Shown here: positions 12,154 through 20,708 of the stretch, one piece after another | Layout of the letters: every line of letters begins with the position of its first letter | How positions within the stretch are numbered: the first letter of the stretch is position 1 | Origin: Paracoccaceae bacterium | Lineage (GTDB): Bacteria > Pseudomonadota > Alphaproteobacteria > Rhodobacterales > Rhodobacteraceae | NCBI GenBank assembly: GCA_016124615.1 | Contig: WGNF01000016.1 | Location: 1-64,000, forward strand | Direction of reading: 5' to 3' | Length of the DNA stretch: 64,000 nucleotides | The notes under the pieces: generated by a model | The model's input: the letters and a program-made list of their open reading frames with translations, nothing else | The model's database searches: none | Told to the model about the DNA's origin: nothing | Program-made: the position numbers and the translations under genes

Positions 12154-12656
12154 TTCTGCCCCAGCGACGCCAGCAGCGGGGCGATTGCCTCGCGAATTTC
12201 CGGGTCGATCCGGTCGATGCAAAGCACACCGTCCAGATGGTCGCGTTCGTGCTGCACGCAGGTGGCGGCAAAGCCGGTAAAGCTTTCCTCGCGCCGCGTG
12301 CCATCCAGATCGGTGTAGCGCAGCACCACCTCTTCCGGGCGCTGCAGGCCCAGCGTGAAGCCCGGCAACGACAGGCAGCCTTCTTCGCGCGTCACCAGCG
12401 TCTCGCTGGCCGAGACGATCTCGGGGTCCAGCATCACGCGCGGGTCGGGGGTGCCGTCTTTCCAGGTGCAATCCATCACGAAGATGCGCCGCATCTCGCC
12501 GATCTGCGGCCCGGCAAGGCCCCGGCCCGGCGCCGCATACATGATGCGCAGCATTTCCTCGGCCACGGCGCGCACCTCTTCGGTGACCTCGCCAACGGGC
12601 TCGGCCACGGCGCGCAGGCGCGGATCGGGGAACAGCAAAATCGGTCGATCGGTCAT
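12150..12656 (-). CDS. def: Peptide deformylase (second copy)
   Basis: Removes the N-formyl group from nascent proteins, using a metal ion held by Cys and two His. The 168-residue protein has all three motifs: GRGLAGPQIG (slightly varied from GIGLAAPQ), EEGCLSLPG, and the catalytic HERDHLDG. It therefore looks catalytically competent, although motif 1 has Gly for one Ala. It overlaps the first def gene and the following degenerate copy by 4 bases each. It may have specialised in a subset of substrates; that is inference. Confidence 0.92.
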   Translation of the reverse strand: MTDRPILLFPDPRLRAVAEPVGEVTEEVRAVAEEMLRIMYAAPGRGLAGPQIGEMRRIFVMDCTWKDGTPDPRVMLDPEIVSASETLVTREEGCLSLPGFTLGLQRPEEVVLRYTDLDGTRREESFTGFAATCVQHERDHLDGVLCIDRIDPEIREAIAPLLASLGQK

Positions 12657-13174
12657 CCGCGGGCCCTCTCGCGCTTCAGCTTTTCCATACGTCGGGTGAT
12701 CATCTGGCGCTTGAGCGGGCGCAGGTAGTCGATGAAGAGCTTGCCATCGAGGTGGTCGATCTCGTGCTGCACGCAGGTGGCCCAGAGGCCCTTGAACTCT
12801 TCCTCGGCCTCGCGACCGTCAAGCCCGGTCCAGCGCACGCGCACCGCGGCCGGGCGTTCGACGTCGGCATATTGTTCCGGGATCGACAGGCAGCCCTCTT
12901 CATAGGTGCTGCGATCCTCCGACGACCAGGTAATGACCGGGTTGATCAGCACCATCGGCCGCGGCGGCGTTTCCGGGTCTTTCACGCAATCCATCACCAA
13001 GAGGCGCTTCATCACCGCCACTTGCGGCGCCGCAAGGCCGATGCCGGGGGCATCGTACATCGTTTCCAGCATGTCCTCGGCCAGCTTGCCGATCTCGGGA
13101 GAGATGACGGCAACCGGGTCGCACAGCTTTTTCAGCCGCGGGTCGGGATGGATCAGGATGCTACGGACGCTCAT
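12653..13174 (-). CDS. def: Peptide deformylase (first copy)
   Basis: Canonical type 1 deformylase of 173 residues. Motif 1 GIGLAAPQV, motif 2 EEGCLSIPEQ and motif 3 HEIDHLDGKLF are all intact, and the C-terminal helix is basic (RRMEKLKRERARG) as in Gram-negative enzymes. It is the first gene of the operon def-def-def-like-fmt and is divergent from the MalY/PatB-type gene across a 247-base gap that should contain the promoter. It is most likely the housekeeping deformylase of this set. Confidence 0.96.
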   Translation of the reverse strand: MSVRSILIHPDPRLKKLCDPVAVISPEIGKLAEDMLETMYDAPGIGLAAPQVAVMKRLLVMDCVKDPETPPRPMVLINPVITWSSEDRSTYEEGCLSIPEQYADVERPAAVRVRWTGLDGREAEEEFKGLWATCVQHEIDHLDGKLFIDYLRPLKRQMITRRMEKLKRERARG

Positions 13175-13421
13175 GCCACGGATTTAGGCGATGATGCGCA
13201 GGCGCGCAACGGCTGCGACAGCTTTGCCGCAAGCAGCGGCGCCCGGAACGTGGTTCTGCGTTTTCTGGAGCACCGCGACGATCCTTCCCATCTGCCCCAT
13301 TTCCTCGTGACGGCGTTCCATGCTAGCCAGCCGACATGGAACAATCTTACCCCGACGCCGCAGCACCTTGCCCTTGCGCGCGCGCGATCCGCGGCTAGGC
13401 TTGGCGAAAACAGGAGCGTTC

Positions 13422-14594
13422 ATGTCGTTCGACGAGATCATCAACCGCCGTGGCACCCATTCCGCGAAATGGGACAAGATGGAAACCCTTTATGGCGTTC
13501 CCGCCGATACCGGCATCGCCATGTGGGTCGCCGACATGGATTTCCGCCCCCCGGCCTGCGTGACGGCGGCATTGCAGGGCATGATCGACCACGGCATCTA
13601 CGGCTATTTTGGCGACGATCGTGCCTACCTCGACGCGATCCGCTGGTGGATGTCCACCCGCCACGGCTGGGAGGTCGAGCCCGACTGGATCTTTACCACC
13701 CACGGTCTGGTCAACGGCACCGGCCTGTGCATCGAGGCGTTCACCCAACCGGGCGACGGGGTCGTGCTGTTCACCCCGGTCTACCACGCCTTTTCCCGCG
13801 TCATCAAAGCCGCCGGGCGCAAGGTGGTGGAATGCCCGCTGATCGACGCCTCCGGCCGGTACGAGATGGATTTCGACACCTACGACGCGATGATGACCGG
13901 CAGCGAGACGCTGCTGATCCTGTGTTCGCCGCACAATCCCGGCGGGCGGGTCTGGACCGAACGTGAGTTGCAGCGCGTCGCGGCCTTCGCCAAGCGCCAC
14001 AACCTGACCATCGTGTCGGACGAGATTCACCACGATCTGGTCTATCCCGGCCACAAGCACAGCGTGATGGCCAAGGCGGCGCCCGAGATCGTGGACCGGC
14101 TGGTGATGATGACCGCCACCACCAAGACCTTCAACATCGCGGGCAGCCATTCCGGCAACGTCATCATTCCCGATCCGGGGCTGCGCGCGCTCTTTGCCGC
14201 GCGGATGGCGGCGCTTGGCATTTCGGCCAACTCCTTCGGGCTGACGATGGCCACCGCCGCCTATTCCGAAGAAGGCGCGCGTTGGGTCGATGAGCTGATG
14301 CAATACCTCGATGGCAACCGTCGGCTGTTCGACGAGGCGATCGACGCGATCCCCGGCCTCAGCTCGATGCCGCTTGAATCCACCTACCTCGCCTGGGTCG
14401 ATTTCTCGGGCACCGGCATGAAGCCGGAAGAGGTCATCGCCCGGGTCGAGAAACAGGCTCAGATCGCGGTGAACTATGGCGCCACGTTCGGGCTTGGCGG
14501 CGAAAACTGCCTGCGCTTCAACATCGCGACGCCGAAAAGCGTTGTGGCCGAGGCGGTGGAACGCTTGCAGAAAGCTTTTTCCGACCTGCAGTAG
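13422..14594 (+). CDS. patB: MalY/PatB-type PLP C-S lyase / aminotransferase
   Basis: 390-residue fold-type I PLP enzyme of the MalY/PatB group, usually cystathionine beta-lyases. Landmarks are MWVADMDFRPP at the N-terminus, YGYFGDDRAYLDAI, CSPHNPGGRVW, and VSDEIHHDLVYPGH. The PLP Lys lies in TATTKTFNIAGSHSGN, and the C-terminal Arg in ENCLRFNIATPKS. The start at 13422 has CAGGAG 6-11 bases upstream. Likely reaction is beta-elimination of cystathionine or cysteine conjugates. Some relatives act as aminotransferases, so the exact substrate is open. Confidence 0.88.
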   Translation: MSFDEIINRRGTHSAKWDKMETLYGVPADTGIAMWVADMDFRPPACVTAALQGMIDHGIYGYFGDDRAYLDAIRWWMSTRHGWEVEPDWIFTTHGLVNGTGLCIEAFTQPGDGVVLFTPVYHAFSRVIKAAGRKVVECPLIDASGRYEMDFDTYDAMMTGSETLLILCSPHNPGGRVWTERELQRVAAFAKRHNLTIVSDEIHHDLVYPGHKHSVMAKAAPEIVDRLVMMTATTKTFNIAGSHSGNVIIPDPGLRALFAARMAALGISANSFGLTMATAAYSEEGARWVDELMQYLDGNRRLFDEAIDAIPGLSSMPLESTYLAWVDFSGTGMKPEEVIARVEKQAQIAVNYGATFGLGGENCLRFNIATPKSVVAEAVERLQKAFSDLQ

Positions 14595-14597
14595 CCG

Positions 14598-14948
14598 TCA
14601 GGCGCGCGGCAACAGGCCCACCGGGGCCGCCTCGTCCCGCTCGAAGTCGAGCGGGGCGCGGTCGGTCACTTCGGTGGCCCATTTGAAGTCACAGATGATC
14701 TCGCCTGCCGTAACCGCCGAGGCGACGATCAGGCATTGCCGCAGATGGCGCGAGCCGTCGTAGATGTCCACCAGCCCGCGCAGATGCGGCGCCGTGGCGG
14801 CATCGAGCGCGAAGCCGGTATCCCACATCCGCAGGATCGGGTGAACCGCGTCACCGACATGAACACGCAGGCGCGCGCGGCGTTTCTGGTCGCGCTTGCG
14901 CGCGGCCTCCAGCCCCTCACGAACTTCCTTGGGCAAATGTTCCAGCAT
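14598..14948 (-). CDS. Conserved small protein of unknown function
   Basis: 116-residue protein that starts MLEHLPKEVREGLEAAR and is rich in Arg/Lys over its first 40 residues, followed by a beta-rich stretch (LRVHVGDAVHPILRMWDTGF, then VDIYDGSRHLRQCLIV). I recall similar proteins in Rhodobacterales but no characterised member. The start at 14948 is chosen because GGGAGG lies about 9 bases upstream; an open extension to 15029 has no such site. It converges with the MalY/PatB gene (3 bases between stops). The PilZ-like look of the central stretch is only an impression. Confidence 0.7.
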   Translation of the reverse strand: MLEHLPKEVREGLEAARKRDQKRRARLRVHVGDAVHPILRMWDTGFALDAATAPHLRGLVDIYDGSRHLRQCLIVASAVTAGEIICDFKWATEVTDRAPLDFERDEAAPVGLLPRA

Positions 14949-15044
14949 CGACCACGCCTCCCGTAGGCTAAGTCTGGGCTGGAACTTGCTAAAATCAAGA
15001 TAACGACCGGCGTTGCGCGAAAAGCGCACCCCCCGTTGCGAAAA

Positions 15045-15072
15045 TGTAACGGCCTGCTGGCAGGCCGTTACA
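15045..15072 (-). terminator. Rho-independent terminator after dapA
   Basis: A perfect inverted repeat with two 13-base arms separated by 2 bases (12 bp stem with a 4-base loop) starts 6 bases beyond the dapA stop. On the minus strand it is followed directly by TTTT. The stem is GC-rich in the middle. It should end transcription from dapA before it reaches the small unknown gene on the same strand. Confidence 0.85.
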
Positions 15073-15078
15073 CCCTGA

Positions 15079-15963
15079 TCAGTTCAGCAACCCGGCATGG
15101 CGCATCGCGGCATCCATCCGCGCCTTGGTCGCATCGGTCAGCCCGACCAGCGGCAGCCGCACCTCGTCGGAACACAGGCCAAGCCGCGACAGGCCGTATT
15201 TCGCCCCCACCAGCCCCGGTTCTAGGAAGATCGCGGTGTGCAGCGGCATCAGCCGGTCCTGATACTCCAGCGCCTTGGCGTAATCGCCCGCCAGCGTCGC
15301 CGCCTGGAACTCGGCGCAGAGGCGCGGGGCCACGTTGGCGGTGACGCTGATGCAGCCCACCCCGCCATGCGCGTTGAAGCCAAGCGCCGTCGCATCCTCG
15401 CCCGACAGCTGGATGAAATCCGTGCCGCAGGTGATGCGCTGCTTCGGCACCCGGCTCAGATCGCCGGTCGCGTCCTTGACGCCGACGATGCGCGGCAACT
15501 TTGCCAGTTCGCCCATCGTTTCGGGCGACATGTCCACCACAGAGCGGCCGGGGATGTTGTAGATGATGATCGGCAGACCGCAGGCCTCGTGCACCGCGGT
15601 GAAATGCGCGATCAGCCCGGCCTGCGTTGGCTTGTTGTAATAGGGCGTCACCACCAGCACCGCATCGGCACCGACCTTTTCGGCATGGCGCGCAAGGCGG
15701 ATCGCCTCTGTCGTGCTGTTCGACCCGGCCCCGGCGATCACCGGCACCCGACCGGCCACCGCCATGACGACCTCTTCCACCACACGCTCGTGCTCGTCAT
15801 GGCTCAGCGTCGGGCTTTCCCCGGTCGTGCCCACCGGCACAAGGCCCGAAGACCCTTCGGCGATATGCCAGGCGACAAGTTTCTTCAGCGTATCCAGATC
15901 CAGAGCGCCGTCCTTGAACGGCGTCACCAGGGCGGGCATCGACCCATTGATCCCTTTGATCAT
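15079..15963 (-). CDS. dapA: 4-hydroxy-tetrahydrodipicolinate synthase
   Basis: First committed enzyme of lysine/diaminopimelate synthesis: it condenses pyruvate with aspartate semialdehyde. The 294-residue TIM barrel shows [19 protein letters not shown], the [10 protein letters not shown] loop with the conserved Tyr, YNIPGRSVV with the second Tyr and the binding Arg, and the Schiff-base Lys in GVKDATGDL. The ATG at 15963 matches the conserved N-terminus; the open frame upstream is not conserved. It is divergent from the lytic transglycosylase gene. The asd gene supplying its substrate is at 57.4 kb. Confidence 0.97.
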   Translation of the reverse strand: MIKGINGSMPALVTPFKDGALDLDTLKKLVAWHIAEGSSGLVPVGTTGESPTLSHDEHERVVEEVVMAVAGRVPVIAGAGSNSTTEAIRLARHAEKVGADAVLVVTPYYNKPTQAGLIAHFTAVHEACGLPIIIYNIPGRSVVDMSPETMGELAKLPRIVGVKDATGDLSRVPKQRITCGTDFIQLSGEDATALGFNAHGGVGCISVTANVAPRLCAEFQAATLAGDYAKALEYQDRLMPLHTAIFLEPGLVGAKYGLSRLGLCSDEVRLPLVGLTDATKARMDAAMRHAGLLN

Positions 15964-16130
15964 GACACGCTTCTCCTGTCTTGGGCGCTCGCTGAGTCGC
16001 CCGGCTGCAAACCCGGCGGACCCTAGCCTTGCCGCGGCGGCTTGCCAAGTTTGTGTGTTGCGATTGCACCGCATCCCGTTAGACTTGGGCCGAGCCCCAA
16101 ATCATCCTCCCGGTCCGCTTCTTCGAAGGC

Positions 16131-18071
16131 ATGCATTCCATCACCCGTTTTTTCCCCGCGGTCTTTGCCGCCTTCGCCCTTGCCGGACCCCTCTGCGCGC
16201 AGACCGGGGGCGGACCATTGGCCGACGCCCTGCAACTGGCCGACCAGCAGAACTGGGATGCCGCCGAGGCGAGCGCCCGGCAGGCCGGTCCGCTGGCACT
16301 GGACATCATCGAATGGGATCGGCTGCGCAGCGGTGACGGGGCATTTTCCGACTACGTCACCTTTCTGCGCCGCCGCCCGGATTGGCCCGGCTTGCCCTAT
16401 ATGCGGCTGAAGGGCGAGGCGACGATCAACGTCAACGTGCCAAATGCCGAAGTGCTGGCGTTCTTCGCCGCCGATCTGCCGCGCACGGCCGCAGGCTCGC
16501 TGGCGTTCCAGACCGCGCTGCAAGCCGCGGGAAAGACGAAAGAGGCAACGGCCGAGGCGCGCCGGGCCTGGCTGTCGCTGTCCTATGCCGCCGACGAACA
16601 GGCCGCCGAACTCGCCGCCTTCGGCCCGGCGCTGGCAGGGCTGAACGACAAGCGGCTTGATGCGCTGCTGTGGCGCGGCCGCACGACCGAGGCGGGGCGG
16701 ATGTTGCCGCTGGCCAGCCCCGGCGCGCAGGCGCTTGGCGCGGCGCGGCTTGCGTTGCAGACCGAGGCAAAGGGGGTCGACGCGCTGGTGGCCGCCGTCC
16801 CGGCCACCTTGCAGACCGATCCGGGGCTGCTTCATGATCGCTTCGCCTACCGTTTTGCCAAGGGCAATCTGGATGGCGCCGCCGATCTGCTGCTGCAATC
16901 CTCGGGTTCCGCCAAGACGCTGGGCGACCCCGGCGCCTGGGCCAATGAACGGGCCCGCCTCGCGCGGCGCGAGATGCTGGGGGGCGATCCGAAACGGGCC
17001 TATCAGCTTGCAGCGAACGATCACCTGACCGCGGGCGGCGACTATGCCGATCTCGAATTTCTGGCCGGTTACATCGCGCTGCAAAAACTGCACGACCCCA
17101 AGGCAGCGCTGGCGCATTTCCGCAACCTCGGCGCCGGTGTGACCACGCCGATCAGCCTGTCACGGGCGGCCTACTGGGAAGGCCGGGCCGCCGAGGCGAT
17201 GGGCGATGCGAAGGCGGCCAAGGCCGCCTACGACAACGGCGCACAGTATCAGACCGCCTTCTATGGCCTCTTGTCGGCCGAAAAGGCGGGCCTGCCGCTT
17301 GATCCCTTGCTGTTGGGCAACGACCTGCCCGACTGGCACGGCGCGGCGTTCCTGCAATCTTCGGTGATTCAGGCCGCCTTGCTGCTGCAAAAGGCGGGCG
17401 ACCGGATGCTGGCCAAGCGGTTCTTCCTGCATGTGGCGGAAGGCCTCGACGCGACCGGGCTTGGCCAGCTGGCCAGCCTCGCGCTTAGCCTGAACGAACC
17501 GAATATCGGCGTGATGATCGCCAAGAAGGGGGCCGACCGCAACATCATCCTGCCGCTTGCCTATTTCCCGCTGACCGCGCTTGCCAAGGCGCAACTGCCG
17601 GTCTCGACCGATCTGGCGCTGGCCATCGCGCGGCGCGAAAGCGAGTTCGACGAGACGGTGATCAGCCCGGCGGGGGCGCTGGGGCTGATGCAGGTGATGC
17701 CGGACACGGCGCGGCGCATGGCCAGTGCGGTCGGCGTCAGCTACGACAAGGCCCGGCTGACGCAGGACGGGGATTACAACGCCCAGCTTGGCAGCGCCTA
17801 TCTGGCCAAGCTGATCGACCAGTTCGGCCCGGCGCTGACGCTGGTGGCCGCGGGCTACAACGCGGGCCCGAACCGCGCGACGGCCTGGATCACCCAGCTG
17901 GGCGACCCGCGCGCGCCGGGGGTGGACCCGATCGACTGGATCGAAAGCGTTCCCTATACCGAAACCCGCGACTACATCATGCGCGTGGCAGAAAGCTACG
18001 AGATTTACCGCGCCAAGCTGGCCGGAAAGTCGCTGCCGATCCGGCTTACGGCTGAGCTGAAGGGGCAATAG
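16131..18071 (+). CDS. slt: Soluble lytic murein transglycosylase
   Basis: Periplasmic enzyme that cleaves peptidoglycan to 1,6-anhydro-muropeptides. The 646-residue precursor begins with a signal peptide (about residues 1-24, ending GPLCAQ). A long alpha-superhelical, TPR-like U-domain rich in Ala and Leu fills about 25-470. The C-terminal SLT catalytic domain (about 495-630) carries the catalytic Glu in ARRESEFDE. Further SLT motifs are GALGLMQVMPDTA and AAGYNAGPNRA. Domain order and length match Slt70-type proteins. Its 3' end overlaps the convergent EamA permease gene by 26 bases. Confidence 0.93.
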   Translation: MHSITRFFPAVFAAFALAGPLCAQTGGGPLADALQLADQQNWDAAEASARQAGPLALDIIEWDRLRSGDGAFSDYVTFLRRRPDWPGLPYMRLKGEATINVNVPNAEVLAFFAADLPRTAAGSLAFQTALQAAGKTKEATAEARRAWLSLSYAADEQAAELAAFGPALAGLNDKRLDALLWRGRTTEAGRMLPLASPGAQALGAARLALQTEAKGVDALVAAVPATLQTDPGLLHDRFAYRFAKGNLDGAADLLLQSSGSAKTLGDPGAWANERARLARREMLGGDPKRAYQLAANDHLTAGGDYADLEFLAGYIALQKLHDPKAALAHFRNLGAGVTTPISLSRAAYWEGRAAEAMGDAKAAKAAYDNGAQYQTAFYGLLSAEKAGLPLDPLLLGNDLPDWHGAAFLQSSVIQAALLLQKAGDRMLAKRFFLHVAEGLDATGLGQLASLALSLNEPNIGVMIAKKGADRNIILPLAYFPLTALAKAQLPVSTDLALAIARRESEFDETVISPAGALGLMQVMPDTARRMASAVGVSYDKARLTQDGDYNAQLGSAYLAKLIDQFGPALTLVAAGYNAGPNRATAWITQLGDPRAPGVDPIDWIESVPYTETRDYIMRVAESYEIYRAKLAGKSLPIRLTAELKGQ

Positions 18072-18939
18072 ACGCCGCCTTCACCCGCGCGCGCCACAGC
18101 GTGAAAAGCCCGGCCGACACCACCACCGCAGCGCCGATCACCGTGTTAAGGTGCAGCGCATCGCCAAAAACGGTGATGCCCAACGCCGAGGCGAAGATCA
18201 GTTGCAGGAAGGCGAAGGGCTGGATCGCGCTTGCCTCGGCCACCTCGAAGGCGCGGATCAGCAGCCAGTGCCCCAGTACCGCTGTGCAGCACAGCACCGC
18301 CATCAGCACCCAGTCCGACGGGCTCATCGGCTGCCAGAACCACGCGCCCAGCGCCGTCATCGCCACGGCCCCCGAGATGCCGGTCCAGAAGAAGCTGACG
18401 GCGGCGGGGTCCTTGCGGGCGACGAAGCGGGTCAGCAGGCCATAAAGCGCGAACATGAAGGCACAGATCAGCGGCAGGATCGCCCAAGGCGAAAACACCG
18501 TGACGCCGGGTTCCAGAATGATCAACACGCCGACAAAGCCTACGCCGATCGCCGCCCAGCGCCGCCAGCCGACCTTTTCGCCCAGCACCGGCCCCGACAA
18601 GGCCGCCACCAGCAACGGGTAGCTGGTGAAGATCGAATGGCTTTCCACCAGCCCCAGCTTGGTGAAGGCCAGCACCATGATCACCACCTCGAAGGCCAGC
18701 AACAGCCCGCGAAAGGTCTGGATCAGGGGCTGACGGGTCGCCACCGCGCGGGCCAGCCCGCCGGGTCGGCGCACCGTCATCGCGATGACGAAGGCAGCGA
18801 AGAACCAGTAGCGGATCATCACCACCATGTAGACGTTGTAGGTGCCGGCAAGGTGGCGCGAAAGGCCATCCTGCAGCGCGAAGACGACGGTTGTGGCGAT
18901 CATCAGGATGATCCCCAGCCGGGTGTTCTGTTCGGTCAT
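18046..18939 (-). CDS. EamA/DMT-superfamily permease
   Basis: 297-residue inner-membrane transporter with about ten hydrophobic helices arranged as two EamA repeats. It starts MTEQNTRLGIILMIATTVVF, with LVESHSIFTSYPLLVAALSGPVLGEK-type sequence at the end of the first repeat and a matching FAFLQLIFAS...GDALHLNT stretch at the end of the second. The substrate cannot be told; family members export metabolites and amino acids. It overlaps the upstream mnmD-like gene by 4 bases (ATGA), so the two are cotranscribed. Confidence 0.88.
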   Translation of the reverse strand: MTEQNTRLGIILMIATTVVFALQDGLSRHLAGTYNVYMVVMIRYWFFAAFVIAMTVRRPGGLARAVATRQPLIQTFRGLLLAFEVVIMVLAFTKLGLVESHSIFTSYPLLVAALSGPVLGEKVGWRRWAAIGVGFVGVLIILEPGVTVFSPWAILPLICAFMFALYGLLTRFVARKDPAAVSFFWTGISGAVAMTALGAWFWQPMSPSDWVLMAVLCCTAVLGHWLLIRAFEVAEASAIQPFAFLQLIFASALGITVFGDALHLNTVIGAAVVVSAGLFTLWRARVKAASIAPSAQP

Positions 18940-19616
18940 CTGTCCCGCCAGCCTGCAGTCATGTGCCGTTTGGCGCCATGTCCCGGTCGCCGCTCTACCT
19001 GAAATCCGGCCGCCTGCAAGCCTCGGCGGACAAAACCGGCCGCGGTATAGGTGGCAAAGCTGCCGCCCGGCGCGGTATGGGCGCCAACCTCGGCCATCAG
19101 AGGTTCCGACCACAGTTCCGGGTTCCGGGCGGGAGAGAAGCCGTCGAGGAACCACGCATCCGCCTGACCGGCCCAGCGCGGCAACGTCTCGCGCGCGTCA
19201 CCAAGGATCACGGTGACCTCTATCCCGCCGAACTCGATCACGCGTTGCCCGGCCCGCCACGCCGCAAGGAACGGGGCCGCGACGGCCTCTGCCTCGGGGA
19301 AGGCCGTCAGGGCGCGGGCGATGTCGGCGGCGGCCATCGGGAAGGCTTCGAAACTGGTGTAGCGCAGCCGCCCCGGCACCCCGGCCGCCGACCACGCGAG
19401 TGCGGTCGCCAGCATGTTCAGCCCGGTGCCGAACCCCAGTTCGGCGACGTGAAAACCGTCGCGAAACCGGTCGGGCAGCCCGTTCCCGGCCAGAAACACA
19501 TGCCGCGTTTCCGCCAGCCCGTCATTACGCGAGAAATACGGGTCGCCGAACCGGGTCGAGACGGGAATGCCGCCCTCCTGCCACGTCAGTTCTGCTGTCT
19601 GGCCCCGCTGGTCCAT
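18936..19616 (-). CDS. mnmD: tRNA (mnm5s2U34)-methyltransferase, MnmD-type (MnmC N-domain homologue)
   Basis: 226-residue SAM-dependent methyltransferase corresponding to the N-terminal half of MnmC, which methylates nm5(s2)U34 in tRNA wobble positions. Visible features are the substrate segment DPYFSRNDGLAETRHVF, the SAM-binding FHVAELGFGTGLN, the ILGDARETLP stretch and the catalytic-site WFLDGFSPARNPELW. The ATG at 19616 begins at the conserved TAELTWQEGGIPVS region. The partner oxidoreductase half is the divergent neighbour at 19665. Confidence 0.88.
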   Translation of the reverse strand: MDQRGQTAELTWQEGGIPVSTRFGDPYFSRNDGLAETRHVFLAGNGLPDRFRDGFHVAELGFGTGLNMLATALAWSAAGVPGRLRYTSFEAFPMAAADIARALTAFPEAEAVAAPFLAAWRAGQRVIEFGGIEVTVILGDARETLPRWAGQADAWFLDGFSPARNPELWSEPLMAEVGAHTAPGGSFATYTAAGFVRRGLQAAGFQVERRPGHGAKRHMTAGWRDR

Positions 19617-19664
19617 TTGCCCTACACCCCGTTCGGGGCGCGACAATGCGGAAGGGCGCGGGGA

Positions 19665-20708
19665 ATGGCAACGGCAGACGTCACGGTGATGGGCGGCGGC
19701 ATCTTCGGCCTGTCGGTGGCCCATGCCTGCGCGCTGCGCGGCGCCCGCGTCCGGCTGATCGAACGGCGTGCCATCGGCGCCGGGTCCAGCGGCGGGCTGG
19801 TCGGCGCGCTCGCCCCACATGTGCCGGACCAGTGGAACGCCAAGAAGCAATTCCAGCTCGACAGCCTGTTGATGGCGGAAGAGTATTGGCGCGCGGCCGA
19901 GGCGCTGACCGGCCTTTCCTCTGGCTACAGCCGCAGCGGACGGTTGCAACCGCTGGCCGATGACCGTGCGGTGGCGTTGGCCCATGCGCGGGGGGAAGGT
20001 GCTCGCGCGATCTGGGGTGATCGGGCCAGCTGGTCGGTCGTCAAGGCCGCTGGCTTCCCCGGCTGGGCCCCCGAGACGCCCACCGGGTTGATGATCCACG
20101 ACACCCTTTCCGCCCGGATGCACCCTCGCCGCGCGGCCGCGACGCTGGCCGCCGCACTGGGGGCGCTGGGGGGTGAGGTTGTTCTGGGCGACGGCACTGC
20201 CTCGGGCGCGATCGTCTGGGCGACCGGCTACGAGGGTCTGGCGGAGCTGTCGCGGGCCTTCGGCCGCCCGGTGGGCAATGGCGTCAAGGGGCAGTCGCTG
20301 ACCCTGGCCTACGACGCGCGCGATCTGCCGCAGCTTTTCGTGGACGGGCTGCACATCGTCCCGCACGCCGACGGCACCCTCGCCATCGGATCGACCAGCG
20401 AGCGCGCGTTCGACGCCCCCGACACCACCGATGCCCAATGCGATGCCCTGCACGCCCGCGCCATTGCGGCGGTTCCCGCCCTTGCCGCCGCCCCGGTGGT
20501 GGATCGCTGGGCCGGCGTGCGCCCGCGGGCCGCGACCCGTGCGCCGATGCTGGGGTCCTGGCCCGGTCGGCCGGGCCATTACATCGCCAACGGCGGGTTC
20601 AAGATCGGCTTCGGCATTGCCCCCAAGGTGGGCGCGGTCATGGCCGATCTGATCCTTGAAGGTCGCGACGCCATACCCGAGGGCTTCCGGGTGGAGGCGA
20701 GCCTTTAG
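19665..20708 (+). CDS. FAD-dependent oxidoreductase, probable MnmC C-domain homologue
   Basis: 347-residue DAO-type flavoprotein. The Rossmann FAD motif is VTVMGGGIFGLSVAHACALRGARV, followed by GAGSSGGLVGALAPHVPDQWN (the MnmC-like 'ASGN-G-L-P' region). The C-terminal part has ATRAPMLGSW and the FAD-contacting GGFKIGFGIAPKVG. In MnmC this domain removes the carboxymethyl group from cmnm5U34 before methylation. Divergence from the mnmD homologue by only 48 bases strongly suggests the same function; a glycine-oxidase-like role is the alternative. Its stop overlaps the convergent glycosyltransferase stop by 4 bases. Confidence 0.8.
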   Translation: MATADVTVMGGGIFGLSVAHACALRGARVRLIERRAIGAGSSGGLVGALAPHVPDQWNAKKQFQLDSLLMAEEYWRAAEALTGLSSGYSRSGRLQPLADDRAVALAHARGEGARAIWGDRASWSVVKAAGFPGWAPETPTGLMIHDTLSARMHPRRAAATLAAALGALGGEVVLGDGTASGAIVWATGYEGLAELSRAFGRPVGNGVKGQSLTLAYDARDLPQLFVDGLHIVPHADGTLAIGSTSERAFDAPDTTDAQCDALHARAIAAVPALAAAPVVDRWAGVRPRAATRAPMLGSWPGRPGHYIANGGFKIGFGIAPKVGAVMADLILEGRDAIPEGFRVEASL

